Positions 18,627 to 29,315 of a stretch of DNA of 64,000 nt are shown in pieces. Source of the stretch: Chalara sp. BL73 (lineage: Eukaryota > Ascomycota > Leotiomycetes > Helotiales); the NCBI GenBank assembly GCA_918026815.1, contig CAKJVC010000150.1, positions 496,001 through 560,000 on the forward strand, in the 5' to 3' direction. The notes beneath the pieces are model-generated. The model was not told the origin of the DNA. It saw nothing but the letters and a program-made list of their open reading frames with translations, and searched no databases. The number at the start of each line of letters is the position of its first letter. The first letter of the stretch is position 1. The position numbers and the translations under genes are program-made.

Positions 18627-19871
18627 TTTCCAACAAGAGGATAGAGACACTCGTAATGATGTTATTTACAGAATAAAAAATCTCTTTCAGAGTGTTGGCG
18701 ACAGCGTCAGTGTTGGTTGTCTCACGACTTCTCAGGTGGGCAACCCTTGAATTGAGGTGGACTGAGGAGAGCTGAGGAAGAGCTGAGGGAGAGAGAAATA
18801 AAGTATCACCAAAGTACTCCAACAAATTGGGCCAGGAAATATTAGCGAGAATATCCGGAATTAATGTATGGTTATGCATCTTGATTGATGCGTCTTGCTC
18901 ATGGCGCCGCCACAAGTAACTCCCGTCCCCTCCAACCCAAACATATCCAGTTAACATTTGCCACAACTGGACCGGATGATTCCCAGATAAGATGCAAGCA
19001 CACCAGGACATAGATCTTGCGACACGCCTGATTCCAATTGCCAACTTCCGACTCGGTGCAAGCCAAATTCTTTCGAGGCTGTCCCGTGATAATTTCTGCA
19101 ACCTGCCACAAACAAACAAAATGTATTAGATGCAACTATTCTGTACTACATCTTAGTAGCGAGCACCATCAATGCCTCCAATAGGGCGAACGGGAGTGAG
19201 TGTGATGGTTGTCTTTGACCCCTATGAAGGATTGAAATAGGCGCCAATTGTTTTCAAAAAATAAGAGGTGAAAAAAGGGCTGCTAGGATGTTGGTGGAGG
19301 TGCTCTCATGCTCGTGAAGTTGTGATAGGTCAACTGCTAAGGCTCCCGGCTGCACTAGTACGTTAGCCGGGACGGCAGAGCCCGCCTTTGCTCGCCGATC
19401 CGATTACACGGAACTTCCCATGGCGGTGGCTGAGCCTGCCCCTTGTTCAGCTTCCATGTTTTCGAGTGAACGACAGTCTTCGCACGACTTCTTGTTTTAA
19501 ATTTGTATGATATGGGCCAGCTGTGCTGTAATGTTACAGATCATGCGAAGAGATAGCCTATTGCATTAAGATCTTAGATATGTGGCTGCTTGTGGAAACT
19601 TCTGGAATAACGTCACACACTTCACGAAGAAGCACTATCTACCAAATAGTCAGGATCAGGGATTTTGCCTGATTTTGCAGGCCGTTCAGGAGCTGGCGTG
19701 ACTGTAACTGACGAAGTCCTAATATGTGTCATGAGGCCAAATCCTTTAGCCTGGTAAGGCGGCTAGCAAGGTGGTTCTATTACGAGAATACTAAACTAAG
19801 GAGGAAAGGCAATTGTTGTTGTGCGCAACCATGATAGAATGAGTGGTCATCACATGACATGCCAAGCCCAT
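18627..19871. other. Intergenic, nothing firmly recognised
   Basis: A 172-codon minus-strand frame (19119-18601) exists but lacks any motif and overlaps the start of the membrane-protein gene. It is not called. No repeats found except a short block near 19741-19800 that resembles 25190-25240. Confidence 0.4.
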
Positions 19872-20096
19872 CTAGGTCACATAATCCATCATCGTGACAA
19901 TATGTTCGAAATGTGCAATAAAAGCTTCTTTATTTGCTATAGCAACAGCCAAGTTCGATGCCTGGTCCTCCAATTCTACGACTCTTGCTTCCCAGTCCTC
20001 TATTGTATGCTGAGCCTGTTCCGCAGCTGCGAGCAATCTTTCTACACCCAAATCTGCCATATCCTTAGCGGTTCTGCAATTCAAGAATCTAGTCAA
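19872..20096 (-). CDS. Possible small coiled-coil protein or exon
   Basis: A 74-codon frame from an ATG. Residues 15-60 form an amphipathic heptad-like helix (VERLLAAAEQAQHTIEDWEA, then VVELEDQASNLAVAIANKEA). The composition looks coding, but no partner exon could be joined with confidence, although TGAATTGCAG just inside the 5' end could be a splice acceptor. Next to it is a solo LTR, so this could be a remnant. Confidence 0.3.
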   Translation of the reverse strand: MTRFLNCRTAKDMADLGVERLLAAAEQAQHTIEDWEARVVELEDQASNLAVAIANKEAFIAHFEHIVTMMDYVT

Positions 20097-20224
20097 TTCT
20101 GGAGCTGTATTCCCGCCCCGGCCCCGTCCTGTACCCAGTTACGGCCTAGCAGGCCTTCGTTCAAATAAGTCACCCTACCGATGAATGGAACCCGAAAATA
20201 GCACTAGAAACCTACGGCCATTGC

Positions 20225-20509
20225 TGTCACCGCCCTGGCCCCACTTAGAGCTTGGCGCCAGACACTGCAAAGCTCGCTAGAGCTTGGCCTCTGCTACCAC
20301 AGAGCTCGGCATCCCAGAGCTTGGCGACCGATGCCACGGGGCTCGCTTACACTGGCCCCTGGCCAGCCTCCTGTATATAAAGCACTGCTCTCCTTCCCTT
20401 CTGTCTGTAGCTTGTTCTCTTAGTTATAACAATTGATAGTTGTTCACACCTTTGAGTCCTTCTACCTAGATCCACGGATCGAGATCCCTGTTCAGCTTGA
20501 GTTGTTACA
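20225..20509 (-). mobile_element. Solo LTR of the TGTAACAACT family (285 bp)
   Basis: Reverse orientation, TGTCACCGCCCTGGCC to TTGAGTTGTTACA, with gtatataaagcactgc in the middle. Flanks ATTGC and GTTGC differ at one base of five, consistent with a mutated target duplication. Confidence 0.85.
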
Positions 20510-20951
20510 GTTGCAAGCGCTCAGAGCAGAAGCACTTACAGGCACTTGTAAAACCGGCTTCGTTCCCTTCAGCCAAAATAAATTGTAAGCACAAACCCCC
20601 TTGTCCATTTTCAGCGCTGACATGCCTGAGCGCCTACGGTGAAGACTGCAAGCTAACTGCGCAGGCAACACACTTCTCTCACTTCGCAACTCGCATTGCT
20701 CGTTCATATAGGAGCACGCTAAATTGCAGTAACTCTGTTGCAATACCAAGATTACGTGGCTAAAAGATTAAAAAGCGAATCTGCTAGAAAATTCTAGATT
20801 CACAAAACGTTTTGAAGTTACGTAAACCCATTTTAATATATAAAGATCAGCTTCTCCAAGCCCCTTTTTATTAAAAATATTGAAATATAAAAAATACGAA
20901 TTAATTGACAATGTCAATGTGACTACGATCACGGGCCAAGCAGAGTAGCGT
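20510..20951. other. Spacer with an AT-rich part
   Basis: Bases 20765-20930 are strongly AT-rich (cattttaatatataaagatc, ttaaaaatattgaaatataa) and contain a tctagaaaattctaga palindrome. This suggests RIP-eroded repeat DNA between the LTR and the end of the NLR gene. Confidence 0.4.
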
Positions 20952-21048
20952 TTATTTATCTGAAATTACGTCGACCTGGCCCGTGGCTAGCAGCAGCTTG
21001 ACAATACCCTCGTGCCCGTTCTCAGCAGCCCACAGCGGCGGCATCCGG

Positions 21049-21086
21049 TGCCAAGCTCCAAACCAGAGAAGGCCAGGGCCGTGACA
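21049..21086 (-). mobile_element. 38-bp LTR-end insertion flanked by 5-bp direct repeats
   Basis: The insert matches the terminal bases of the TGTAACAACT-family LTR (...ggccagggccgtgaca) and begins TGCCAAGC. TCCGG lies on both sides (21044-21048 and 21087-21091). Removing the insert and one TCCGG restores the ankyrin reading DGRMPPLWAAENGHEG. So it is a very short insertion or the remnant of an internally deleted LTR. Confidence 0.65.
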
Positions 21087-23052
21087 TCCGGCCGTCCTCA
21101 TCCTTCAAGTCGGCCTCAACCTTCCCTGTCGCGAGCAGCAGCTGGACGATATCCTCGTGCCCGTTCCCAGCAGCCCACGACAGCGGCGTCCGGCCGTCCT
21201 TATCTTTTGAGTCGACATAAAGCTGGGCCGTGGCAAGCAGCGGCTGGAAGATAGCCTCAAGTCCAAAGTACGCCACTAAATGCAGTCCTGTCATATCCTG
21301 AGGGAATCTTTGGCTATATCTCGTGTCGAATAAAAAAGTCTTTTCAGCTAGTAGTGCTTAACTTGACGCTTCGACTTGGGCTTGTTTCTGGAGAAATTCT
21401 ATAGAACCTTGACACAATGTCGAAGCCTCCCGAGCATGATAACCCCAATTGCGTGCTGCATAGTCGTATAGCCTATTTAATTGAAGCCGTTGTTCAAACT
21501 CTTCGTCACTTTGACAATAGCCGCTTTTAAAGGTGTCAAAAGAAAGGTACGTAACGCATGTTGTTGTGATATTAATCTGCGCACCGGGGAACCACTGCCC
21601 TTGCGTTCGCTCGAAGTATTCCTGCGTTGTGTAGTGAACTAGCCGAATAATCCCACTCTCTTCGTCGACTGTGACTAACCCCGCACACACCGAGACCATT
21701 CTTTCGGTTCGCTCGAGATTATCCTCGTCAAGCTTAGAGTCGCCAACTACTACAGCTAGAGCATGTTGAAGCTCCGACGTGGTTAAAGGCCTCCGGGCGC
21801 AAGTGATCCACGATAGGACCTTTTCGGCAATTTGACGAAAGCCTGGCTTTTGTCCGTTAATACTTTCCATTACGTCTTTGTACGCCTCGTCTAACACTTC
21901 GCGCTTCTGGTCTTCGCTTGACCCCGGTTTTTGCCTCCGGAGCTGCGTTAATGTTCTCCGAACAGCTCTCGGTGTAGTTTTATCATCAAGTGAACTAAGG
22001 TAAATCTGTGCTAAAAGGAACCTACAAGCTAGTTAGTAATAGGAGCGTTTTAGATAATCCTCAGCAACATACATCCCATCAACAGCGTCTGCTATTTCAA
22101 CTTTGATCTCATCTTGTAACTGTCTATTCCAATCATCGAATGGAGATAAGTGTTGCATGTGGGTTTCCAGGTATCTGCCTATATCCTCCTTGCTCGCACG
22201 AATCTCTAACGTTATGTCCGCCTGGAATTTCGTTGTGATTTCCGGGATAAACCTTGAAGTTATATAGAGATTCGCCCCGTGATTAGCTTGTAGGCCAAAT
22301 AGCTCTGATAAAAATCTTTGCCGACAGCCAGCAGAAGCTTGACATTCATCTAGCGCATCAACGATAAGAAAGACTTTCGAATATAGTACAGTTACTATTT
22401 GGAGAGATCTAGAAATTTCATCAAGAGAAGGCCGTGTTCTTTTTGTTTTGTGTCGATCATAAAGCTCTTTTACGGCGACTGGCAGAAATGGCTGGCTCTC
22501 AGCTAGCTGTTTTAGCAGGCTCGCAAGCAAGCTGTCGATTTTCTGCTCCTCTTGACGCCGGAAGTTACAGTAAATATAAGCAATGCCAACACCCGGTTCC
22601 GTGGAAAACCACGAGCTGAGCTTTTCTATTACAATCGATGTAAGAATTGTTTTTCCTGCCCCGGGAATTCCTGGACAGAATAACGTTTGTTGGTCGGAGT
22701 TAAGCCAGTTTTGAAACTTTTCCGACTTTAGGAGCTATTGGCCAGTTTCTGGCTGCCGGCGATTAATGAAATCGTTCTGCTGAAAACAGTAGTTAACTGG
22801 TGTAAGCCAATCAAAGACTTTTATATCTTTATTATTGTTCAACTTGAATCTTATCGTTTCAATATGTGATTCAGTTTTAGACATAGTGCAAAGAACTTAT
22901 ATAAAATTAGCAGTCGCAAAACTCGTAGACACTATAGAAAAACTAACTATCCGAAAGAGTTTCTTTAATCCTTTTTTCATTTTCGATTTTATTAAAAGGG
23001 ATCTGATATAAAAGGTCTTTTGCATATGCTGCCGCCGTCATCGCTGCATAGC

Positions 23053-23230
23053 TGTTGGAACGCATGTAACTAGTCACGTGAAGAGTTGTGGGTCCCTTTC
23101 GGGACCTACAACCTCTTCGCGACACGTAGCTTAGAACAGAATGGACACACATCTTACACCTGACGCCAACGAGCATACTAAGTGAAATCACTAGTCTGCC
23201 CGGCGACCCGTGAGATGCAGTCGACCGACA
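23053..23230. mobile_element. Second-family solo LTR inserted in the NLR exon
   Basis: 178 bp, TGTTGGAACGCATG to GTCGACCGACA, flanked by ATAGC at 23048-23052 and 23231-23235. Insert plus duplication is 183 bp, exactly 61 codons, and there is no stop in the NLR's frame. An inverted pair, tgggtccctttcgggacctac, lies in the middle. A 41-bp identical piece of its right end occurs at 29113-29153. It is not related to the TGTAACAACT family. Confidence 0.85.
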
Positions 23231-24121
23231 ATAGCCTTGCCACTCCTTGTTCTTGTGTGAGTCTGAATAGTTACATATTCCCCGGATAGCCAGGCACGGG
23301 AAGTGGTTCATCAACCCTGCCGCTTCCATTTCGAAGCACAAAACGTCCATTTCGGCTGCAAGTCGATCTCGAACTGTGGCATCCTTCATTAACTGGTTTG
23401 CAGATGCAATCAGGCCGTAATGAATTTCTAGGTTTTCATTTTCGCTTCGTTCAGGTCGCAAAACCAACTTTGATGGATTATTGCCACAGACTGTCGCACA
23501 GCTTGTTGCATCGTTCGCCGGGTGAGTGATTTCTGATTGATATAGCCTGTCATTACTTGGATCCGGTCGCTTGTACTTTTTCCGTAGTCTAGGTTTCTTT
23601 TCGAGGATATTATCGACAGCCGCTTCAAGGAGCTGATATCCTTCAATCTCATATTGCGCTTTAAGTCCATTTATTGCAGTTCGCAAGATCGCTGGAAGTT
23701 GGTTCAAGAACTCTGTAGTTTGAAAATTTTGATTTTGTATCGTCTTGCCAAAGTCATACTGGAACACACTACTATTCCTATCGCGCGGGGCACTTACAAC
23801 GATGTCCCCAAGGCGAATATCGTGCTTTTGGCTTGGTGCCCCGCCGCCGATGCTAACTATCAGACCAATCCTGATATTCGGGAAGCTGTAGAGCATGTCT
23901 TTTGCTACTACTGCTGCAGAAGATGTGCCGTACTCCCTATCGGGCAAAACAGCAATAACTACATTGTGTTTGCCGACTTTGCCTAGTGTGTAATTATTAT
24001 TGTCATTCGTGGACACATGTTCAGGTCCTTCGTGCTTTTCGTCAAGAAAGGCTTGCGCCGCGACGTACTCTGTACTTATGGCGCATATCCAGCCAACAGT
24101 ATAGTTGTTAGGGTTCGACAT

Positions 24122-24739
24122 GCTCGCTCACGGGAAAATGTAATAAAGGTCAGGTGGACGTGGCGGCTATTCGACTCCAGTCAAGTGTGATTATTCGGTT
24201 GGAGGGGTTTTCGATAAAGATTCGATTCAGCATAGCTTCCTAGAAATAAACCAACTACTCAGTAGCTCTAATAGGCAGATCCTTGCAAAGGAAAGCAAAT
24301 GATTGCGGAAAGGCAAAAGAAAGAAAGGAGAACGGACTGAAAAGTAGGTGTCGCGAAATCAGCCCGAAAGAGGCTGAATATCGTGGAATTGGTGTGCAGG
24401 CTGTGGCAGCGCCAGCAATGGCCACGTCGCCTCCCATAAGTGGCTTACGGCCATATAGAATGGAAAGATATCGCATCTTCACCGCGAGGCTTTCTCAAGG
24501 AAACCATTGATAAAAGCCATATTAGACCAGAGTTTCGGGACCAAGATGATCGGCGCAAGGCTGTCCCGCGCGTTCGGATGGATTACAGCGATAACGCCGG
24601 GGGCAAGGCTAAAATCCGTCGAGAGTGACTGATAGAGCTCCGTCGCTGCCTCAAGGTATGCTGCTTGGCTGATGATATTTTGCGTCTTTCTTAAGTGCTG
24701 ACTCGTATGTGATAGATAAATTTCCGGCGAGCGCCTCTC
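24122..24739. other. Upstream region of the NLR, no gene recognised
   Basis: Short overlapping frames occur on both strands (24255-24628) but none has a motif. The part next to 24121 would hold the NLR promoter. Confidence 0.35.
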
Positions 24740-24988
24740 TGTAACGACTCAAGGCGAACAGGGACCTCGATCCGTAGATCCTAGTGGAAAAGGCTCGAAG
24801 GTGTGAACGGCTATCAATTGTTATAACTAAGAGAACAAGCTACAGACAGGGGAAGGGAAGGAAAGCAGTGCTTTATATACAGGAGACTGGCAAGGGGCCA
24901 GTGTAAACGAGCCCTGTGGCGTCAGGGGCCGAGCCCTAAAAGGCCAGCCCTAAGGGGCTCTAAGCGAGATAGGGCCAGGGCCGTGACA
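24740..24988 (+). mobile_element. Solo LTR of the TGTAACAACT family (249 bp)
   Basis: It starts TGTAACGACTCAAGGCGAAC and ends GGGCCAGGGCCGTGACA, with a tttatataca box. Flanks ctctc and atttt do not match. AT-rich DNA (24990-25140) follows directly. Confidence 0.85.
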
Positions 24989-25454
24989 ATTTTTCGTTCT
25001 TTTACTAATTATATAACGAATTAAATTTTATTTATAAAAAGCTGATATGAAAATAGCAAATCAAGTACATGATTTTATTTTGGCTATACCGTTAAGCTAA
25101 TTAAACTTGTTTTAATAAAGTTATTGTTGTTTTTGTAAAAAATACAACGCGCGGGAAAAAGAAGAGATGTCACGAACACGGTTCTATGAGCCTAGAAAGG
25201 CTGGTTGTAGGTGCTTCAATACGAAAATGCTAAACTAAGGAGAAGAGGTGGAGCTCTGGAAAAGCTCTCAACTAAGTCTGGCTCTCAGGCTATCCGTGGC
25301 GACATCCATAGAGAACGCAGGCGGATAAGACCAGAACAACTCAGGGCGGGCGTACGTGGGTATAGCTGCTTCGCGCGAAATAATGATGGCCTAGAATTAA
25401 CCGGTGAAGACGAGCAACATTCTTCCCATTCCATGCACCAACAGGCAACCCCAT
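24989..25454. other. AT-rich spacer, then unassigned sequence
   Basis: Bases 24990-25145 are AT-rich (aattatataacgaattaaat) like 20765-20930, suggesting RIP-eroded repeat. The segment near 25190-25240 shares an imperfect block (aatgctaaactaaggag) with 19780-19805. Confidence 0.35.
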
Positions 25455-27293
25455 TCAGGAATCCAAGGGTACCTTCGCTACCAGATCATTCTTTCTAGGC
25501 TTAATGATTACCAGCAACGGTTTCTTTTCCCGCACCGTATAGACCTCTTGGTTCTCAATCCATGGGTTAGACGAATCATCCGAGTCCGCAAGCTTCAGAT
25601 CGAAATTAAAAACAGCCGCGATAAGATGAAACGCATTTCGGTATAAGCCAAGCTGTTGGTGGTGGGGTCTGATTAGCTTGGACCATGGAAGATTTCGGGA
25701 CTTCATATTCATCAACTCACTTTCTCCCGATACAGTTGCCAGGCCCCAGATGAAACGGCTGAAGCGCATCCAGGCGGTCTTGCGAGTTGTCCTTTTCGAG
25801 CCACCTCTCCGGCGAGTACGTGTACGGATCCGACCAATTACTGGCTGAATGATTCATGGCGTAATGCCAACATGACACAATGGTCTGTTGGACAGTGTCA
25901 GCAACACGACGTACAAACCAGAGCACCGCTCGGCAGGAACGACTCACTCCTTCAGGGATATACTGGTTTGCGATTGACCATCCGCCACTCGGGGTTATCC
26001 GAGGGAAACCAATCGCTACCGCTGGATACCTTCGCATGCCTTCTTCAATGCAGCCCTGGAGGTATGGCAGCGATTTCGTTGTCCTGAAGCATATTTCGTC
26101 CTCGGACTTGAAAGCTGAGAGTATCTCTGTTCGTAGCTTGTCTAGGCATGCTGGGTTGTTGAGAAGAAGATACGTAATTCCTGTTAGCGTCGCAGCGGTC
26201 GTCTCGGAGCCGGCAAGCACAAGCATACTGGCATTGGAGTGAAGATGTTTCATGGTGAGACCCTGTTTAACGCAACGAAACACAAGAAAAGCATTAGCAG
26301 GTGATATGGGTATGCAATTCTTTCTTCCTCAAAGAGAATCGCCAGAGAAAGATCGAACACTCGAGGGGCGTACCAATTCTTCTCTGCCTTTCAGCAGTCC
26401 CTCCATCAAATCATGATGATCAGCCCCGAGCTCAATGCGTCGATCTAATTTGTCCTGGATAAGACCAAAAAGCTTCTTTCTTACGCTAGTAGTGGACCGA
26501 AGAACGGGTAAAGTGGAACGATCGAGGTCCAGGTACTTGATGGCGCGAATCCAACCTCCAACTTTGAGGTGTTTGAAAATGATGGATATCCATGGATGGT
26601 AACTTGTAGAATCCAAGCAGCCGAACGATTCACCAAAGGTCATCTCTCCGATGATGTCGAACGAGGTCCAGTTAAACCAGTTTGCAATGTTCAGCGGTTC
26701 AGGACCGTCTCGTTCGGCACTTTGTTGAGAATGCTTGCCGAGCTTCTCCATGAGAAGATCAACATATTTGGTAACGAGTTGTTCTTTTGCTGGATCGCCT
26801 GTTCACCGAAAGACTTGCTCAAATGTCGCCGAAGCAGCTTATGTCTCTCTGGTCCCTCTGAGATGAGACTTGGCGTCTCTCCCTTGTGAGATAGAACTTG
26901 TCATATTTCGGCAAGTAGGACTCGGCGGCATTGGATTGATTCTTCTCGGCAAATCCGTAAATGTCCTTCCAAGCCTGGGGATCTATAAAAGAAAGCTCGT
27001 TGTAGGCAACACGAACTACCGGGCCGTATTCGTCGTGGAGCTTCTTGATATCGAAGGGCAAAGTGCCGCGTAAAAGCTGATATACAGATGCCAGGCGAGT
27101 TGCACGATGCAACACAGGGCCCGGAAAGTGCCTCAGTGGATGGAACCACAGGTTGTAAATCAATCTGCCGATGGCCCATAGGAGGAACTATGACCAACAC
27201 TACTTAGCTGTACTTGCGTGACAACCCGAAAAGGTCTGTACTCACTGTAATGGCAGATGTCGCCAGCCAATTGTTTACTGAGTGCATAGGCAT
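25455..27293 (-). pseudogene. Cytochrome P450 monooxygenase, damaged
   Basis: Exon 1 is 27293-27246. Further introns are 27245-27188, 26373-26263, 25947-25885 and one ending near 25659. It reads MPMHSVNNWLATSAIT, a membrane anchor FLLWAIGRLIYNLWFHPLRH, then HFPGP. Next come the I-helix LVLAGSETTAATLTG, the K-helix CIEEGMRRYP (ExxR) and PERWL. The haem loop reads FHLGPGNCIGR, where the FxxGxRxCxG consensus has Arg instead of the second Gly. Frameshifts occur near KFYL/GETPSLISEGPERH, near GEQAI/EQLVTKYVDLL, and in a T run after LAYTEMRFILSRLF (five T where six keep frame). It resembles the CYP65-type fungal P450s. Three shifts plus a changed haem loop suggest a pseudogene. Homopolymer errors could explain some shifts. 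Confidence 0.8.
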
Positions 27294-27586
27294 AGTGGGA
27301 GTCCTCAGAAGTAGAATCGCGTAAGGTTCCACAGGGTCTCTGGCTTCTCTCTGATGCGTTACCACAGGAAGAGATGTTGGAGGGATGTACAAGACGAGAC
27401 AAATTCAAGTCTTGCGATTGATTATTATATCGGTATGTAGAAATAAGGGTGGAAGGGCCGCCAGGATTACCGTCGTTTTGTCCGCACCTACCATTCAACT
27501 GCAGAATTGTCGTCACTCATCTCACTACATGCCGTACACAATGACCCACTTGGGGGTAGCGCTGGACCACAACTAGGCATTTGGCT

Positions 27587-27752
27587 GGTACCTTAATTTG
27601 GTAGTAGTAGCGAGTTATTTACCTATCTGGCTTAGTTATATGGTCGGTATATATTCCCCAGATTAATTATTCTCCAGACTAGTTACTGATACCTTAATTT
27701 GGTAGTAGTAGCGAGCTATTCATCTATCTGGCCTAGTTACGTGTTCGGTACG
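27587..27752. repeat. Direct repeat, two copies of about 65 bp
   Basis: taccttaatttggtagtagt followed by agcgag(c/t)tatt and atctatctgg begins near 27588 and again near 27689, about 101 bases apart. It lies between the P450 gene and a TATA-like motif at 27871. Confidence 0.6.
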
Positions 27753-27961
27753 TGTCCCGAGTAAGGAGTGGGGCCCGCATGGAGTAGAAACAAGCATTAG
27801 AAACAAGCATTGCCAATGGCGTCCATTTCCCTGAATTTCCCGTACATGGTCCACTACCGGTATCCCTCCATATATAAGATCTGCTAACACTTAGCTCACC
27901 ATCTCAGAGAGAACTCTGCAGTACTGATTTATCGGGCCTTCTTAGCTTACGATCATCACTA

Positions 27962-28144
27962 ATGCTTTTCAAGATTACTCCTGTGCATATGTCCTGGACG
28001 CCCCACCTCAAGTGCGTATGCCCCCACCATTGCAACCATCATCCCTCCCGAATCCCTAAACCTCTTGATCTTAAACCACTCTCGGCGCTCCTCCACATCA
28101 TCCTCCTGGTCCCTCGTCATCCCTACTATGAGGATCTTCTATAA
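27962..28144 (+). CDS. Possible small protein behind a TATA-like promoter
   Basis: A 60-codon frame starting MLFKITPVHMSWTP, containing a CVCPHHCNHH cluster of Cys and His. A good TATA box (tatataag, 27871-27878) lies 90 bases upstream. No homologue is recognised and no intron could be joined. It may be a chance frame. Confidence 0.25.
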   Translation: MLFKITPVHMSWTPHLKCVCPHHCNHHPSRIPKPLDLKPLSALLHIILLVPRHPYYEDLL

Positions 28145-28963
28145 ATCCCGCCCGAAGAAGAAGAAACGCCGTCCTAGGATGGAGAGCCTAGAAGAAATGC
28201 CCCTTTCTGAAAATGCGATCCACTAAATAGGCAAGTGCTTAAGGGAAAGCGGGCCTGCCTCTGAGTAACCGCGAGAGCGTTTCGTCCCGAATATCACACA
28301 GGACACAACAAACTACTAAATACTGTCTATCTTACAAGAATACTATAGAACCCCAAGGCTTCGGTTCCCTATTCAAGAAGGTCGGTTTAAAACGTGAGGC
28401 TTTCGTGCAGAGTTTATCGCGGCCAGACATGCGACCCGTCCCAATCGAGAAACTCCACACCTACCACTTGGTTTACCGAGTACTTGTTTTCGCATGCAGA
28501 CCCAAAATGGTCATAGGGGCCGTTTCTAACCGTTTCATCGTCGACTAACGTGACAATCAAATAATGAGGCTCGTTTGCTGGCGCAGTTGCAAGCCTGTGA
28601 AGAGGTGGTAGAAACGGTCATCGCGGAAACTGCTCACTTGCCTTCGCGGTAAGCATGTTTAGGAGGTTTAATACGGCCTTCCTCAAGACTCTACTTCGGG
28701 AGATGTGCGATCAGCACATGTAATACTATAAGTTGTAGAACAAGTTATTACGCAACAGGTTTGTACAACAAGTAGTCGTGTGTTTTGTGCTGTGTCAAGC
28801 CAAATAATCTATATATCACATGTTTATGTGACTTTAATACCTTGCAGGACACGACAGAGACCGAGACTAAAAACCTGTGGTTGCGGCTAGTTCGACGAAA
28901 TTGCAGATATCTCAACGCAATATAAAATTGACTTGTTCCAGATGTTCTAATATCATTCCTCGC
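28145..28963. other. Intergenic, nothing recognised
   Basis: No supported gene or repeat. Stops are frequent in all frames. Confidence 0.4.
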
Positions 28964-29112
28964 TACTTCCCACGACCCATATTGTCAGGAGGACCCCTTG
29001 GACGCAAATCCTTAAAATCGATGTTCTTAATGACCCCGGCAGCCACAACGCTCCAACCATCAGCAGTCACATCCGAAATATCTTGATTGATTCTTGACTC
29101 TTCTCCAAGCGT
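28964..29112 (-). pseudogene. Possible C-terminal gene remnant
   Basis: A frame of about 45 codons ending at TAG 28964-28966 reads GEESRINQDISDVTADGWSV, then VAAGVIKNIDFKDLRPRGPP. The composition looks coding. Its upstream side is cut by the 41-bp LTR piece at 29113-29153. Family not recognised. Confidence 0.25.
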
Positions 29113-29153
29113 ACTAGTCTGCCCGGCGACCCGTGAGATGCAGTCGACCGACA
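29113..29153. mobile_element. 41-bp fragment of the second solo-LTR family
   Basis: Identical base for base to 23190-23230, the right end of the LTR inside the NLR (actagtctgcccgg to gtcgaccgaca). The left part of the LTR is missing, possibly removed at a short ACTA repeat. Confidence 0.8.
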
Positions 29154-29315
29154 GTTACTTTAGGTCTATCCCTGAAAGCACTTTGCTCTATCCTATTGTG
29201 ATCACTAATTTTGAGTTGTTACTACAAAGTATGGGCGTTCTATAGCGTCCATTCATGAGCTGAAGAAATGTAGCCTTCTCAGCCGTACTGGACATGTCCG
29301 TACTAACATAGGAAG

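Larger units (their letters stand above)
20952..24121 (-). pseudogene. Nucleosidase (PNP_UDP)-NACHT-ankyrin NLR, with two nonsense codons and two LTR insertions
   Basis: Exons 24121-22948, 22895-22073 and 22021-20952. Both introns (52 and 51 nt) keep the frame. Exon 1 is a purine-nucleoside-phosphorylase-like domain: [50 protein letters not shown] and [16 protein letters not shown] 183-bp solo-LTR insertion adds 61 codons before [14 protein letters not shown]. Exon 2 has VFDWLTPVNY, Walker A CPGIPGAGKTIL and Walker B FLIVDALDECQAS. Exon 3 has [37 protein letters not shown] and two or three ankyrin repeats. TAG at 22735-22737 replaces the Trp of TGQWLL; TAA at 21358-21360 replaces the Gln of EASSQAL. 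A 38-bp LTR scrap shifts the ankyrin frame. In living relatives the first domain is sensor or effector and NACHT oligomerises. Probably dead. Confidence 0.85.

Noticed and set aside
18601..19119. 172-codon minus-strand frame
   Set aside because: It overlaps the first exon of the membrane-protein gene in another frame and shows no domain or intron support.
23053..23230. The LTR within the NLR acting as an intron
   Set aside because: Its ends are TG...CA with a 5-bp duplication, and no GT-AG pair at the borders would remove exactly the inserted codons.
25885..25947. In-frame 21-residue insertion in the P450
   Set aside because: It has a GTGAGT donor and CAACAG acceptor, and its removal restores the usual P450 sequence, so it is an intron.
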